A stretch of DNA of 11,754 nt from HGM12669 sp048527645 (GCA_048527645.1 DBGFNI010000083.1:1-11754), one strand, 5' to 3'. Counted from the stretch's first letter, positions 1 through 6,708 are shown. The notes: generated by a model from the sequence alone, not told the origin. Made by a program: numbers and translations.

Positions 1-40
1 TTTCAGGTGGTGGAAAATGGTCGAAAATGGTTGAAAATGG
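1..40 (+). promoter_or_regulatory. MraZ-box operator: 10-bp-phased direct repeats upstream of mraZ
   Basis: Three consecutive 10-base units (11-20, 21-30, 31-40) each end in GAAAATGG with only a two-base variable spacer (tg, tc, tt). The block 1-10 (TTTCAGGTGG) looks like a fourth, degenerate copy. MraZ proteins are known to autoregulate by binding short G-rich direct repeats of about 10-bp phase in front of their own gene (TGGGN repeats in E. coli, AAAGTG-type repeats in mollicutes). The phase, the A-run followed by TGG, and the place just before mraZ all fit. Binding is inferred. The array may continue upstream of the window. Confidence 0.75.
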
Positions 41-58
41 CAAACAAATGACCATATT
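31..58 (+). promoter_or_regulatory. Probable housekeeping promoter of mraZ
   Basis: TTGAAA at 31-36 matches the -35 consensus at five of six positions. CATATT at 53-58 is a moderate -10 match (four of six) after a 16-base spacer. Transcription would start near 65 and give a leader of about 55 bases before the mraZ ATG. The -35 hexamer lies inside the third MraZ repeat, so bound MraZ would compete with RNA polymerase, as expected for autorepression. The -10 is not strong and a promoter upstream of the window cannot be excluded. Confidence 0.4.
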
Positions 59-102
59 TTCCCCGAAAGCGGTTTTTTTGCCGCCATACCACAGCCAAGG
101 CG

Positions 103-110
103 GAAGGAGG
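103..110 (+). promoter_or_regulatory. Ribosome binding site that fixes the mraZ start
   Basis: GAAGGAGG sits nine bases before the ATG at 120. Neither the upstream ATG at 27, which lies inside the operator repeats, nor the downstream in-frame ATGs at 156 and 165 has a comparable Shine-Dalgarno at a usable distance. Confidence 0.75.
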
Positions 111-119
111 CATTTGAAG

Positions 120-584
120 ATGGAACAAAACGGGCAAAGCAACGGATGCATCAGTATGCGGAGAATGTTTTTGGGCGAGTTTTCGCACACCATAGATTCC
201 AAGGGGCGCATTTTCATGCCTGCGAAATTCCGCGATCAGCTGGGCGACGCGTTTGTCGTTGCAAAGGGCGTTGACTGCTGCCTGTGTGTCTACCCGCAGG
301 AAAAATGGGAGGCGCTTACCGCCAAGATTTCTGCCCTGCCGGAGCTGGAGGCAAAAGCGTTGGCAAGATTTCTCTACCCCTCCGCCGCGCTCGCAGAGCC
401 GGACGCGCAAGGGAGATTTTTGATTCCCCTCACTCTGCGCAAATACGCACAACTCGGAAAAAATGTCACCGTGATCGGCATGGGAACCTATGCGGAAATC
501 TGGAACACCGAATATTTTGCCGGAACCAAAGAAGGAGAAGAGGCGGAGGATATCCGCTCGCTTATGCAGCGGCTGAATTTCTAA
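120..584 (+). CDS. mraZ: Transcriptional regulator MraZ
   Basis: A 154-residue protein of the MraZ family, the DNA-binding regulator that opens dcw clusters and controls its own promoter. It has the two tandem SpoVT/AbrB-like swapped-hairpin repeats of the family: the first around residues 16-60 with the DSKGR signature (26-30) followed by PAKFR, the second around 88-132 with DAQGR (95-99) followed by IPLTLRKYA. The family normally forms ring-shaped oligomers that bind phased repeats, and such repeats lie directly upstream (1-40). The ATG at 120 is chosen because of the AAGGAGG nine bases before it. This gives about 15 extra residues before the canonical beginning MFLGEF (Met16), and Met13 or Met16 are alternative starts without a good ribosome binding site. 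Rsm methyltransferase gene rsmH follows after 80 bases, the standard arrangement. Confidence 0.95.
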   Translation: MEQNGQSNGCISMRRMFLGEFSHTIDSKGRIFMPAKFRDQLGDAFVVAKGVDCCLCVYPQEKWEALTAKISALPELEAKALARFLYPSAALAEPDAQGRFLIPLTLRKYAQLGKNVTVIGMGTYAEIWNTEYFAGTKEGEEAEDIRSLMQRLNF

Positions 585-664
585 GCTTTTGCACAACGGC
601 TCATCCGTTTTTTACTGTTATCAACTATCAATCTGTTATTATTCTTTTTTCGGGAGGGACAGGT

Positions 665-1651
665 ATGCGTCCAAGCAGCAACGAACCGGAACAGAACGCA
701 GCACCGGAATTTTCCCATATTCCCGTACTGTTAAACGCATGCATCGAGGGACTGCAAATCAACCCCTGCGGCACCTATGCAGACTGTACGCTCGGCGGCG
801 GCGGACACTCAGAAGAGATCGTGCGCCGGCTGACCCCGCCCGGTCGGCTGCTAGCCATAGATCAGGATATTTGCGCACTGCGCGCTGCGAAGGAGCGTCT
901 GAAGCCGTACGAAGGCCGAATCCTCTATAAGCATGCAAACTTTTCGGACATTGCCGCGCTGCTCGCGGCGGAAAACATCCCCTCCCTTGACGGCGCGCTG
1001 ATTGATCTGGGTGTGTCCTCCTATCAGTTGGATCGGCCGGAGCGCGGCTTTTCCTACCGTTTTGACGCGCCGCTGGATATGCGCATGGATCAGCGCGCGG
1101 AGTTTGACGCCGCGACGCTTGTCAACACCTACTCCTTTTCCGCGTTGTGCCGCGTTTTGCGGGACTACGGAGAAGAAAAATTCGCCGCGCAGATCGCGTC
1201 AAAAATTGTATCCCACCGCGAAAGCAAGCCGATTGAAACGACCTTTGAGCTGGTGGACATCATCAAGGAAGCCATCCCCGTCAAAGCCAGAACCGGCGGC
1301 GGTCACCCGGCAAAGCGAACTTTTCAGGCGCTGCGCATCGAGGTCAACCGCGAATTGGACGTCATCCAGCCGACTCTTACCGCGCTGATTGACGCGCTTG
1401 CCCCCGGCGGAAGGCTCTGCGTCATCACCTTCCACTCTCTGGAAGACAGGATCGTCAAACAAACCTTTCAGCAGGCAGCCCAGGGCTGCACCTGCCCGCG
1501 AGACTTCCCGGTCTGCGTTTGCGGCGGCAAGCCCAAGATCAAGATTGTCACACGCAAGCCGATCGAAGCGGATGAAGCGGAGCGCCTGCAAAACAACCGC
1601 GCCCACAGCGCCAAACTCAGAATCGCGCAAAAGCTTCCCGACCCCGGGTAA
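665..1651 (+). CDS. rsmH: 16S rRNA (cytosine(1402)-N(4))-methyltransferase RsmH (MraW)
   Basis: A 328-residue class I SAM-dependent methyltransferase; the family methylates N4 of C1402 in 16S rRNA at the ribosomal P site. Visible motifs are HIPVLLNA (18-25), the glycine-rich SAM loop LGGGGHS (43-49), the acidic AIDQD (64-68), LIDLGVSS (112-119), RGFSYR..APLDMRMD (127-142), GGGHPAKRTFQALRIEVNRE (211-230) and ITFHSLEDRIVK (254-265). The C-terminal part carries the paired-cysteine stretch CTCP...CVCG (275-287) and ends with the family's NNRAHSAKLRIA-type sequence. Length is normal. The start at 665 is set by GGGAGGG at 652-658, six bases upstream; the reading frame stays open back into mraZ, but that part has no family similarity. 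A strong terminator-like hairpin lies about 40 bases after the stop. Confidence 0.97.
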   Translation: MRPSSNEPEQNAAPEFSHIPVLLNACIEGLQINPCGTYADCTLGGGGHSEEIVRRLTPPGRLLAIDQDICALRAAKERLKPYEGRILYKHANFSDIAALLAAENIPSLDGALIDLGVSSYQLDRPERGFSYRFDAPLDMRMDQRAEFDAATLVNTYSFSALCRVLRDYGEEKFAAQIASKIVSHRESKPIETTFELVDIIKEAIPVKARTGGGHPAKRTFQALRIEVNRELDVIQPTLTALIDALAPGGRLCVITFHSLEDRIVKQTFQQAAQGCTCPRDFPVCVCGGKPKIKIVTRKPIEADEAERLQNNRAHSAKLRIAQKLPDPG

Positions 1652-1693
1652 CCGAAGCTGCGTTTCCCCGTCCGTTTTTACCCGCCCGCACGC

Positions 1694-1745
1694 CCCGGAA
1701 ACCGCTTGGATCTGTTCAGGCTGTTTCCGGGATTTTCATATTTTT
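1694..1745 (+). terminator. Rho-independent terminator or attenuator after rsmH
   Basis: CCCGGAAAC (1694-1702) pairs perfectly over nine bases with GTTTCCGGG (1723-1731). After one C/T mismatch, the interior 1704-1710 pairs with 1715-1721 (seven pairs, two of them G-U) around a four-base loop TCTG. This near-continuous 16-pair stem is followed directly by a T-rich tail (ATTTTCATATTTTT, 1732-1745). There is no matching A-rich stretch on the other side, so it reads on the + strand. It should end or attenuate transcripts leaving rsmH. Confidence 0.75.
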
Positions 1746-1859
1746 CACAGGAATACCCGTGAAGTGCCGTTTGTCCCGACAGCGACGTCGTACGCTTGCT
1801 GCGCACAATATGACGGCGCTTGCCTGTCAGGCGAATTTGTTTCCGCTTTCTTTGATTTC

Positions 1860-1891
1860 TTAACAAATTAGTCATGATTTCGTGTTATGAT
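1860..1891 (+). promoter_or_regulatory. Probable promoter for the ftsL-to-murG unit (extended -10)
   Basis: TGTTATGAT at 1883-1891 is a perfect TGN extension joined to TATGAT, a five-of-six match to the housekeeping -10. TTAACA at 1860-1865 resembles a -35 (five of six), but the 20-base spacer is longer than ideal; extended -10 promoters often work with a poor -35. The start would be near 1898, about 60 bases before the ftsL-like ATG. Its place after the terminator-like hairpin strengthens the call. Confidence 0.5.
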
Positions 1892-1957
1892 AAGAGGAAT
1901 ACAAATATCATCTATCTGTAAATCAGCCGAAAACGGTTTCGGAAAGGGGGAAAGAGC

Positions 1958-2728
1958 ATGCCGGAAAACAAGGATTGGCGCGACAGGCGGGAGCAATACA
2001 GCATGTATGCCATGTTTTCTACCAACGAGCGCGCGGAAAAACGCCGCAAAGCGCACGCCGCCGATCAGTCGAATGTTTCGCATCCTCCCGTGCGGCAGAG
2101 CAGCCGCCGTTCCGCGCATCCCGTGTCTTCACAGCAAAAGAAAGTCCCCACCCCCGTCTCCGCTCGGTATACCGTGCAGCGCACCAGACGCAAGCTACAC
2201 CGTCCGCTCTCCGAGAGCAACGCCTCTTCCCGTGCGAAAGATCGTAATGAGGCGATGTTTCTTGCGCAGACCGGCTCCGGACGCAAGGTGCTCATTCACA
2301 ACACCTCCCTGTCCGAAATGCACGCGGTGCGCGTGCCGCCGGTGGTTCATATCAAGACGTATAAGACAAAGCACGCTCCAGCGCTTACATTTCCCAATAT
2401 TCTCACCATCTTTTCCGCCACGGTTCTGGTCACGGGACTGATCGTCAGTTACATCAATCTCAGTGATGAAACCGCCGCGCTGTCCGCGCTGGATGCGGAA
2501 TACGACAGTGTGCAGGAGCAGCTAATGGATCTGGACCGCCAGGTGCGTAAGCGCTACGATCTGATTGAAATCGAAAAGACCGCGCAGCAGCTCGGCATGG
2601 TCAGCATTGATCAAGCGGAGCGGATCTATGTCCCCCTGGAGGGCTATGACCACGCCAAGGTGATCACAAAGGAAAATGAGGAAAAAGAGGACGAAAACGT
2701 CAAAACAGACGTCGTCATACTGGAATGA
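1958..2728 (+). CDS. ftsL: FtsL/DivIC-like divisome protein with a long basic cytoplasmic tail
   Basis: A 256-residue predicted single-pass (bitopic) membrane protein. Residues 1-146 are polar and rich in Arg, Lys, Ser and Pro, so they should be cytoplasmic and mostly disordered. One hydrophobic segment spans about 147-167. A heptad-like, charged coiled coil follows (about 170-205), then KTAQQLGMV (207-215), a form of the 'A..LGM' end of the FtsL/DivIC domain, and a short acidic tail. Position between rsmH and a class B PBP is the classic ftsL place, and FtsL with DivIC/FtsB and FtsQ/DivIB controls the FtsW-PBP synthase at the septum. Sequence alone cannot separate FtsL from DivIC/FtsB; synteny favours FtsL. 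It is about twice the length of B. subtilis FtsL (117 aa), the excess being the N-terminal tail. Ribosome binding site GGAAAGGGGG lies seven bases upstream. Confidence 0.82.
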   Translation: MPENKDWRDRREQYSMYAMFSTNERAEKRRKAHAADQSNVSHPPVRQSSRRSAHPVSSQQKKVPTPVSARYTVQRTRRKLHRPLSESNASSRAKDRNEAMFLAQTGSGRKVLIHNTSLSEMHAVRVPPVVHIKTYKTKHAPALTFPNILTIFSATVLVTGLIVSYINLSDETAALSALDAEYDSVQEQLMDLDRQVRKRYDLIEIEKTAQQLGMVSIDQAERIYVPLEGYDHAKVITKENEEKEDENVKTDVVILE

Positions 2729-2743
2729 TATCGTACATACAAT
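2715..2743 (+). promoter_or_regulatory. Candidate sporulation sigma-E promoter before the PBP gene
   Basis: CATACAAT at 2736-2743 matches the Bacillus sigma-E -10 consensus at all eight positions. Fourteen bases upstream, TCATACT (2715-2721) matches the -35 consensus (K-M-ATATT) at six of seven positions. The spacing is within the usual 14-15 bases. The -35 overlaps the end of the ftsL-like gene. Transcription would start near 2750, about 50 bases before the PBP ATG. In B. subtilis spoVD, which encodes the homologous sporulation PBP, has its own sigma-E promoter. Function here is inferred from the match and the position. Confidence 0.45.
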
Positions 2744-2798
2744 AATCACAGAAAAAGCAACGGACAAACAAAAAACAAACAAGAAAGGAGCAGACGCC

Positions 2799-5126
2799 AT
2801 GAAAAAAGGCACGCAAAAAAGCAACAGTACCATCCTTCGCCGCGGTCTGATCATGCTGATCGTTTTTCTGGCGGCTTGCATGGTTCTGGTCATCCGTCTG
2901 TTCTTTCTTCAAGTTGTCAAATACGAGGAATATCATCAGAAAGTCATAGAAAATATCACCACGGAGACAACCCTCCCCGCCGCCCGCGGCACAATATACG
3001 ACTGCAACATGAATGAGCTAGCGTATAACCTACCGGTGGAGCGCGTTTTCATTTCTCCCTGCGATATGCAGGATGACGAAAAAATGAAAGAAGACGTTTG
3101 CCGCTTTTTGTCCGAGACATTGGATGTCGAATACGAGAAGGTGCTCGAAAAAGCCAACAAAGCAAACCGTAAGGACGAAACCATTCAGAAAAACGTTGAA
3201 GAAGAGGTCTGCGACAAAATCCGCGCCTTTATCAATGAATATAACGAAAAAATCGCGCAGGAAAACAAGGATCTGCCCGAGCGCGAGCAGCGTGAAAAAG
3301 TTTCCTGCATTCACTTTGCATCCGGGTATAAACGCTATTATCCGTTTAAAACGCTTGCATCCCAGGTAATCGGCTTCACCGGCGCGGACGGCGACGGCCT
3401 GTACGGACTGGAACTGCAATATAACGAACAGCTTAAGGGCACGGACGGCAGAGTCATCACCGCAGTTAACGCGCACGGCGAAATGATGCCGACTAAATAT
3501 GAAACCTATGTGGACGCACAGGACGGCTATGATATCGTCACCACGATCGACTATCGCATCCAGTCCAGCCTGGAGCACTATTTGGAAGACACCTTCCACG
3601 ACAGCGTCGCGGAAAATCGCGTGTGCGGCATTGTCATGGAGGTGGATACCGGCGCCGTTCTCGGCATGGCGACCTACCCCGCTGCTGACCTGAACAATCC
3701 TTACGAGTTGGATGAATGGTCTTTGCAGCAACTGGCAGCGTATGAGCCGGATTCTGAAGAATATACCAAGCAGGAGGCGGAGCTTCGCCTCTCGCTGTGG
3801 AGCAACAAGTGTATCTCTTATCTGTACGAGCCGGGTTCGACCTTCAAGGTCGTCACGGCGTCCATCGCTTTTGAAGAAAAAGCAACCACCGACTCAGATA
3901 CATATGTCTGCACCGATCCGTATTATCTGGATCTGGGCGGCGGGCAGCGCGAAAAGGTCAACTGTTGGCGCTCCGGCGGGCACGGCACCATCACCTTCCG
4001 CCGCGGTCTGCAGCAGTCCTGCAACCCGACTCTGATGCAGGTTGCCGCGAAAATCGGAAAGTATAAATTCTATAAGTATTTCCGTGCCTTCGGTATGACA
4101 GAAAAAACCGGTATTGATCTGCCCGGCGAATTCACCAGCATTTACCACGATTACGCCGATTTCTTCATCACCGAGCTTTCCATTTATTCCTTCGGTCAGA
4201 CCTTCAAGGTGACGCCCCTGCAGCAAATCTGTGCCATTTCAACCGTTGCAAACGGCGGCTCCCTTGTCACGCCTTATGTCGTCTCCAAACTGCTCGACAG
4301 CGACGGAAACGTCGTAAAAACATATGAACCAAAGACCAGACGCATGGTGGTCAGTGAAGAGGTTTGCCAACAGGTTACACAAATTCTGGCTGAAGGCGTT
4401 GCAACCGACGGCGGTGCACGCAACGCGTATGTCAGAGGCTATTCCGTCGCAGCAAAAACCGGTACCTCTCAAAAGCGCGACAAGATCGACGAAGAACTCG
4501 GCGATATTTACCGCGTCGGTTCCTGCGTCGCATTCGCCCCGGCAGAAGACCCCAAGGTTGCCATTCTGATCATGGTGGATGAGCCGATGGGGTCGAGCGT
4601 GTTCGGTTCTATGGTCGCAGCACCCTACGTTGCGCAGACGATGGGCGAGGTGCTGCCATATCTGAACATCACGCCGAGTTATTCCGAAGAGGAAATGAAC
4701 GAATTGCAGATCACCATCCCGGATTATACGGGAATGAATGCGCAACAGGCAAAAGCAGAAGCTGAAAAACTGGGACTGGAGTGCCAGATCTTCGGCGAGG
4801 GCGACACCGTGGCACAGCAAATTCCGAAGTATTCCTCAAAGGTTACCAAAGCCAACGGCAAAATCTATTTGTATTGCGGCGACGAAAAGCCTCAGACCTA
4901 TACCGTCGTCCCGAATCTTGCCGGTCAGACGCTGCAGCAATGCATTTACTGGACCAGCGCACGGGGACTGAATCTGAACATCACCGGCCCCGGCTCCAAC
5001 AATCCGAACGCCGCCGCGCACTGCATCCGACAGTCTCTCGACCCGGAAAGCCAGGTGCTCTACGGCACTTCCCTTACGATATACTGTGTCTATGACAGTG
5101 CCGCAGCCTCCGCAGACGGCGGCTGA
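2799..5126 (+). CDS. spoVD: Class B penicillin-binding protein with two PASTA domains (FtsI/PbpB/SpoVD family)
   Basis: A 775-residue membrane-anchored peptidoglycan D,D-transpeptidase. Residues 1-14 are a short basic cytoplasmic start and about 15-38 a membrane anchor. The extracytoplasmic PBP dimerisation/pedestal domain (about 55-235) begins with LPAARGTIYD and includes a charged helical stretch (about 110-170). The transpeptidase domain (about 270-615) has all three catalytic motifs: STFK (347-350, nucleophile Ser347), SCN (407-409) and KTG (553-555). Two PASTA-like domains follow (about 637-695 and 701-764), shown by IPDYTGM and VPNLAGQ. It crosslinks glycan strands made by the SEDS polymerase encoded downstream. 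Two PASTA domains and the length favour vegetative PbpB over single-PASTA SpoVD, whereas the sigma-E-like promoter and its place as the only PBP gene here favour SpoVD; the symbol is a compromise and ftsI/pbpB is possible. The start uses AGAAAGGAG (2782-2790), eight bases upstream. Confidence 0.95.
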   Translation: MKKGTQKSNSTILRRGLIMLIVFLAACMVLVIRLFFLQVVKYEEYHQKVIENITTETTLPAARGTIYDCNMNELAYNLPVERVFISPCDMQDDEKMKEDVCRFLSETLDVEYEKVLEKANKANRKDETIQKNVEEEVCDKIRAFINEYNEKIAQENKDLPEREQREKVSCIHFASGYKRYYPFKTLASQVIGFTGADGDGLYGLELQYNEQLKGTDGRVITAVNAHGEMMPTKYETYVDAQDGYDIVTTIDYRIQSSLEHYLEDTFHDSVAENRVCGIVMEVDTGAVLGMATYPAADLNNPYELDEWSLQQLAAYEPDSEEYTKQEAELRLSLWSNKCISYLYEPGSTFKVVTASIAFEEKATTDSDTYVCTDPYYLDLGGGQREKVNCWRSGGHGTITFRRGLQQSCNPTLMQVAAKIGKYKFYKYFRAFGMTEKTGIDLPGEFTSIYHDYADFFITELSIYSFGQTFKVTPLQQICAISTVANGGSLVTPYVVSKLLDSDGNVVKTYEPKTRRMVVSEEVCQQVTQILAEGVATDGGARNAYVRGYSVAAKTGTSQKRDKIDEELGDIYRVGSCVAFAPAEDPKVAILIMVDEPMGSSVFGSMVAAPYVAQTMGEVLPYLNITPSYSEEEMNELQITIPDYTGMNAQQAKAEAEKLGLECQIFGEGDTVAQQIPKYSSKVTKANGKIYLYCGDEKPQTYTVVPNLAGQTLQQCIYWTSARGLNLNITGPGSNNPNAAAHCIRQSLDPESQVLYGTSLTIYCVYDSAAASADGG

Positions 5127-5211
5127 TTAACCGCTGCCGGAACAAAAGCCCGCCACGGGCAAGGACGTATAAAACAATCCACCGTATTTATTTGTTTCGG
5201 GAGGTACTTTT

Positions 5212-6708
5212 ATGCGTTCCCCATCCCTATTTTCTCTTTTGTCCCGCATGCCGCTCTCCAATTTGCGTTCCATGCCCATTCCCCAGCTTTGCCCAACGGC
5301 GATCGTCACGGATGCCGCGCAAATGGTGCCGGGTGCCGTGTTTGTCTGCATCAGCGGCAGCTCCGGCGACTCCCATACACAGATTTCTGCCGCCTGTAAG
5401 GCGGGGGCGTGTGCCGTCATATTGGAAAATGACGCCTACTGCGCCGCCTGCGGAACAACACCCCACGTCCTGGTGCAGGACAGCCGCGAGGCTTTGAGTT
5501 ACATGCTGTTTGCGCAATATGGCAACCCCTGCGACTCCCTATGTGTCATCGGCATCACAGGCACCAACGGCAAAACCTCCGTGGCGTTTTATCTGACACA
5601 GCTTTTGCGCCGATGCGGGATCAAATGCGCGCTCTTTTCCACAGTGTACTGTGATATCGACGGCGTCATCACGCCGGCAACACACACCACGCCTCCGCCC
5701 GATGCGCTTGCATCGCAGTTTGCCGCCTGTCAGCGGGCAGGCGTTACCCATGTCGTGATGGAGGTTTCCTCTCATGCGCTGGATCAAAAGAGAACGGCGG
5801 CGATTCCCTTTCATCTCGGCATATTCACCAACCTCACAGAGGATCATCTGGATTATCACGGTGGAATGGACGCCTATTTCAAAGCGAAATCACGTTTGTT
5901 TGCGCAATGTGAAATCGGGCTGTTCAATGCGGACGATCCGCACAGCCTGCGCCTGATCCAAACACCCGGCTGCTGCCAAAAGCAATATTTTTATTCTGTC
6001 GCGTCAGCGCAAGCGGATTTTTACGCCTCTGTCTCCGACCGCGAGCGAATGGAATATGAGCTGCATACCCCGTCGGGCAACACCGTCCGCGTCATTATGC
6101 CCACCATCGGCACCTTCACGCAATACAACACGCTTGCGGCGTTTTCCGCCGCCTCACTGCTCGGTCTCTCCGAGGATCGCCTTGCCCCCGCGGCAGCAGC
6201 GCTGCACGCACCGGCGGGTCGGATGGAGCAGATCAAATGTGCGCTGCCCTTCCCTGTATATATCGACTATGCACACACGCCGGACGCTTTGGAAAAAGCG
6301 CTGCGCGCACTGCATGAGGCATATCCCGGCACGCCCCTTCATCTGCTGTTCGGCTGCGGCGGCAACCGCGAAAAGGAAAAGCGCCCGCAAATGGGAAAGA
6401 TCGCTTCGACACTTGCCGATTATACTGTCATCACCTCCGATAACAGCCGCAGCGAATCCCCCGGCGCCATCATCTCGGATATTCTGACCGGCTTTGACCG
6501 ATCAGCGCCCCACCGCATCATTCTTGACCGCGGCACGGCAATCCGACACATTCTCTCCTGCGCAAGCGCCCCCTGCGTCATTCTGCTCGCAGGGAAAGGG
6601 CACGAGGATTATGAAATCGACCGAACCGGCCGCCACCCCTTTTCCGAAAAGGAACAGATCGCGGCCTTTACACAATACAGATCGGACGTCATGCGGCGCA
6701 CCCGCTAA
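5212..6708 (+). CDS. murE: UDP-N-acetylmuramoyl-tripeptide synthetase MurE (probably meso-diaminopimelate-adding)
   Basis: A 498-residue cytoplasmic Mur ligase that adds the third stem-peptide residue to UDP-MurNAc-L-Ala-D-Glu using ATP. The three-domain layout is visible: an N-terminal UDP-binding domain (about 1-110), a central ATPase domain with P-loop GITGTNGKTS (114-123), HTTPPPDAL (158-166), EVSSHAL (184-190), NLTEDHLDYH (207-216) and the expected carbamylated lysine Lys226 in YFKAK, then a C-terminal domain with YAHTPDAL (353-360), GCGGNREKEKRP (381-392) and GKGHEDY (461-467). The substrate motif reads DNSR (410-413) instead of the usual DNPR; the Arg that marks meso-DAP enzymes is kept, so DAP rather than Lys is the likely substrate. 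GGGAGGT (5199-5205) lies six bases before the ATG. It is separated by 85 bases from the PBP gene and by 53 bases from murF. Confidence 0.96.
   Translation: MRSPSLFSLLSRMPLSNLRSMPIPQLCPTAIVTDAAQMVPGAVFVCISGSSGDSHTQISAACKAGACAVILENDAYCAACGTTPHVLVQDSREALSYMLFAQYGNPCDSLCVIGITGTNGKTSVAFYLTQLLRRCGIKCALFSTVYCDIDGVITPATHTTPPPDALASQFAACQRAGVTHVVMEVSSHALDQKRTAAIPFHLGIFTNLTEDHLDYHGGMDAYFKAKSRLFAQCEIGLFNADDPHSLRLIQTPGCCQKQYFYSVASAQADFYASVSDRERMEYELHTPSGNTVRVIMPTIGTFTQYNTLAAFSAASLLGLSEDRLAPAAAALHAPAGRMEQIKCALPFPVYIDYAHTPDALEKALRALHEAYPGTPLHLLFGCGGNREKEKRPQMGKIASTLADYTVITSDNSRSESPGAIISDILTGFDRSAPHRIILDRGTAIRHILSCASAPCVILLAGKGHEDYEIDRTGRHPFSEKEQIAAFTQYRSDVMRRTR

Larger units (their letters stand above)
1652..1957 (+). 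other. 306-base intergenic region between rsmH and ftsL
   Basis: This is the only long gap in the cluster. Its first third holds the terminator-like hairpin at 1694-1745, and its last third holds an extended -10 promoter at 1883-1891 and the ribosome binding site GGAAAGGGGG (1941-1950) of the next gene. Between about 1746 and 1855 I see only short palindromes (CGACGTCG at 1783-1790, GCCTGTCAGGC at 1822-1832). No open frame here has a ribosome binding site or recognisable similarity. Confidence 0.7.

Noticed and set aside
3..596. A 197-residue open frame on the - strand across mraZ
   Set aside because: It is antisense to a clear MraZ gene, has no recognisable motif, and shows the composition expected from the complement of a GC-biased gene.
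284..664. The rsmH reading frame extends upstream into mraZ
   Set aside because: The upstream part overlaps mraZ in another frame and has no RsmH similarity; GGGAGGG before the ATG at 665 and the family N-terminus support the shorter protein.
1898..1905. AATACAAA considered as a second sigma-E -10 before the ftsL-like gene
   Set aside because: It matches six of eight positions, and no ATATT-like -35 lies at the right distance; the extended -10 at 1883-1891 explains the region better.
2676..2798. Possible upstream start for the PBP inside the ftsL-like gene
   Set aside because: The added residues are highly polar, overlap the ftsL-like gene, and would also lie upstream of the sigma-E-like promoter; AGAAAGGAG before 2799 gives a normal PBP N-terminus.
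5148..5160. Hairpin GCCCG-CCA-CGGGC between the PBP gene and murE
   Set aside because: The stem is only five pairs and no T-run follows, so it is not a convincing terminator. TATAAA nearby (5169-5174) lacks a -35.
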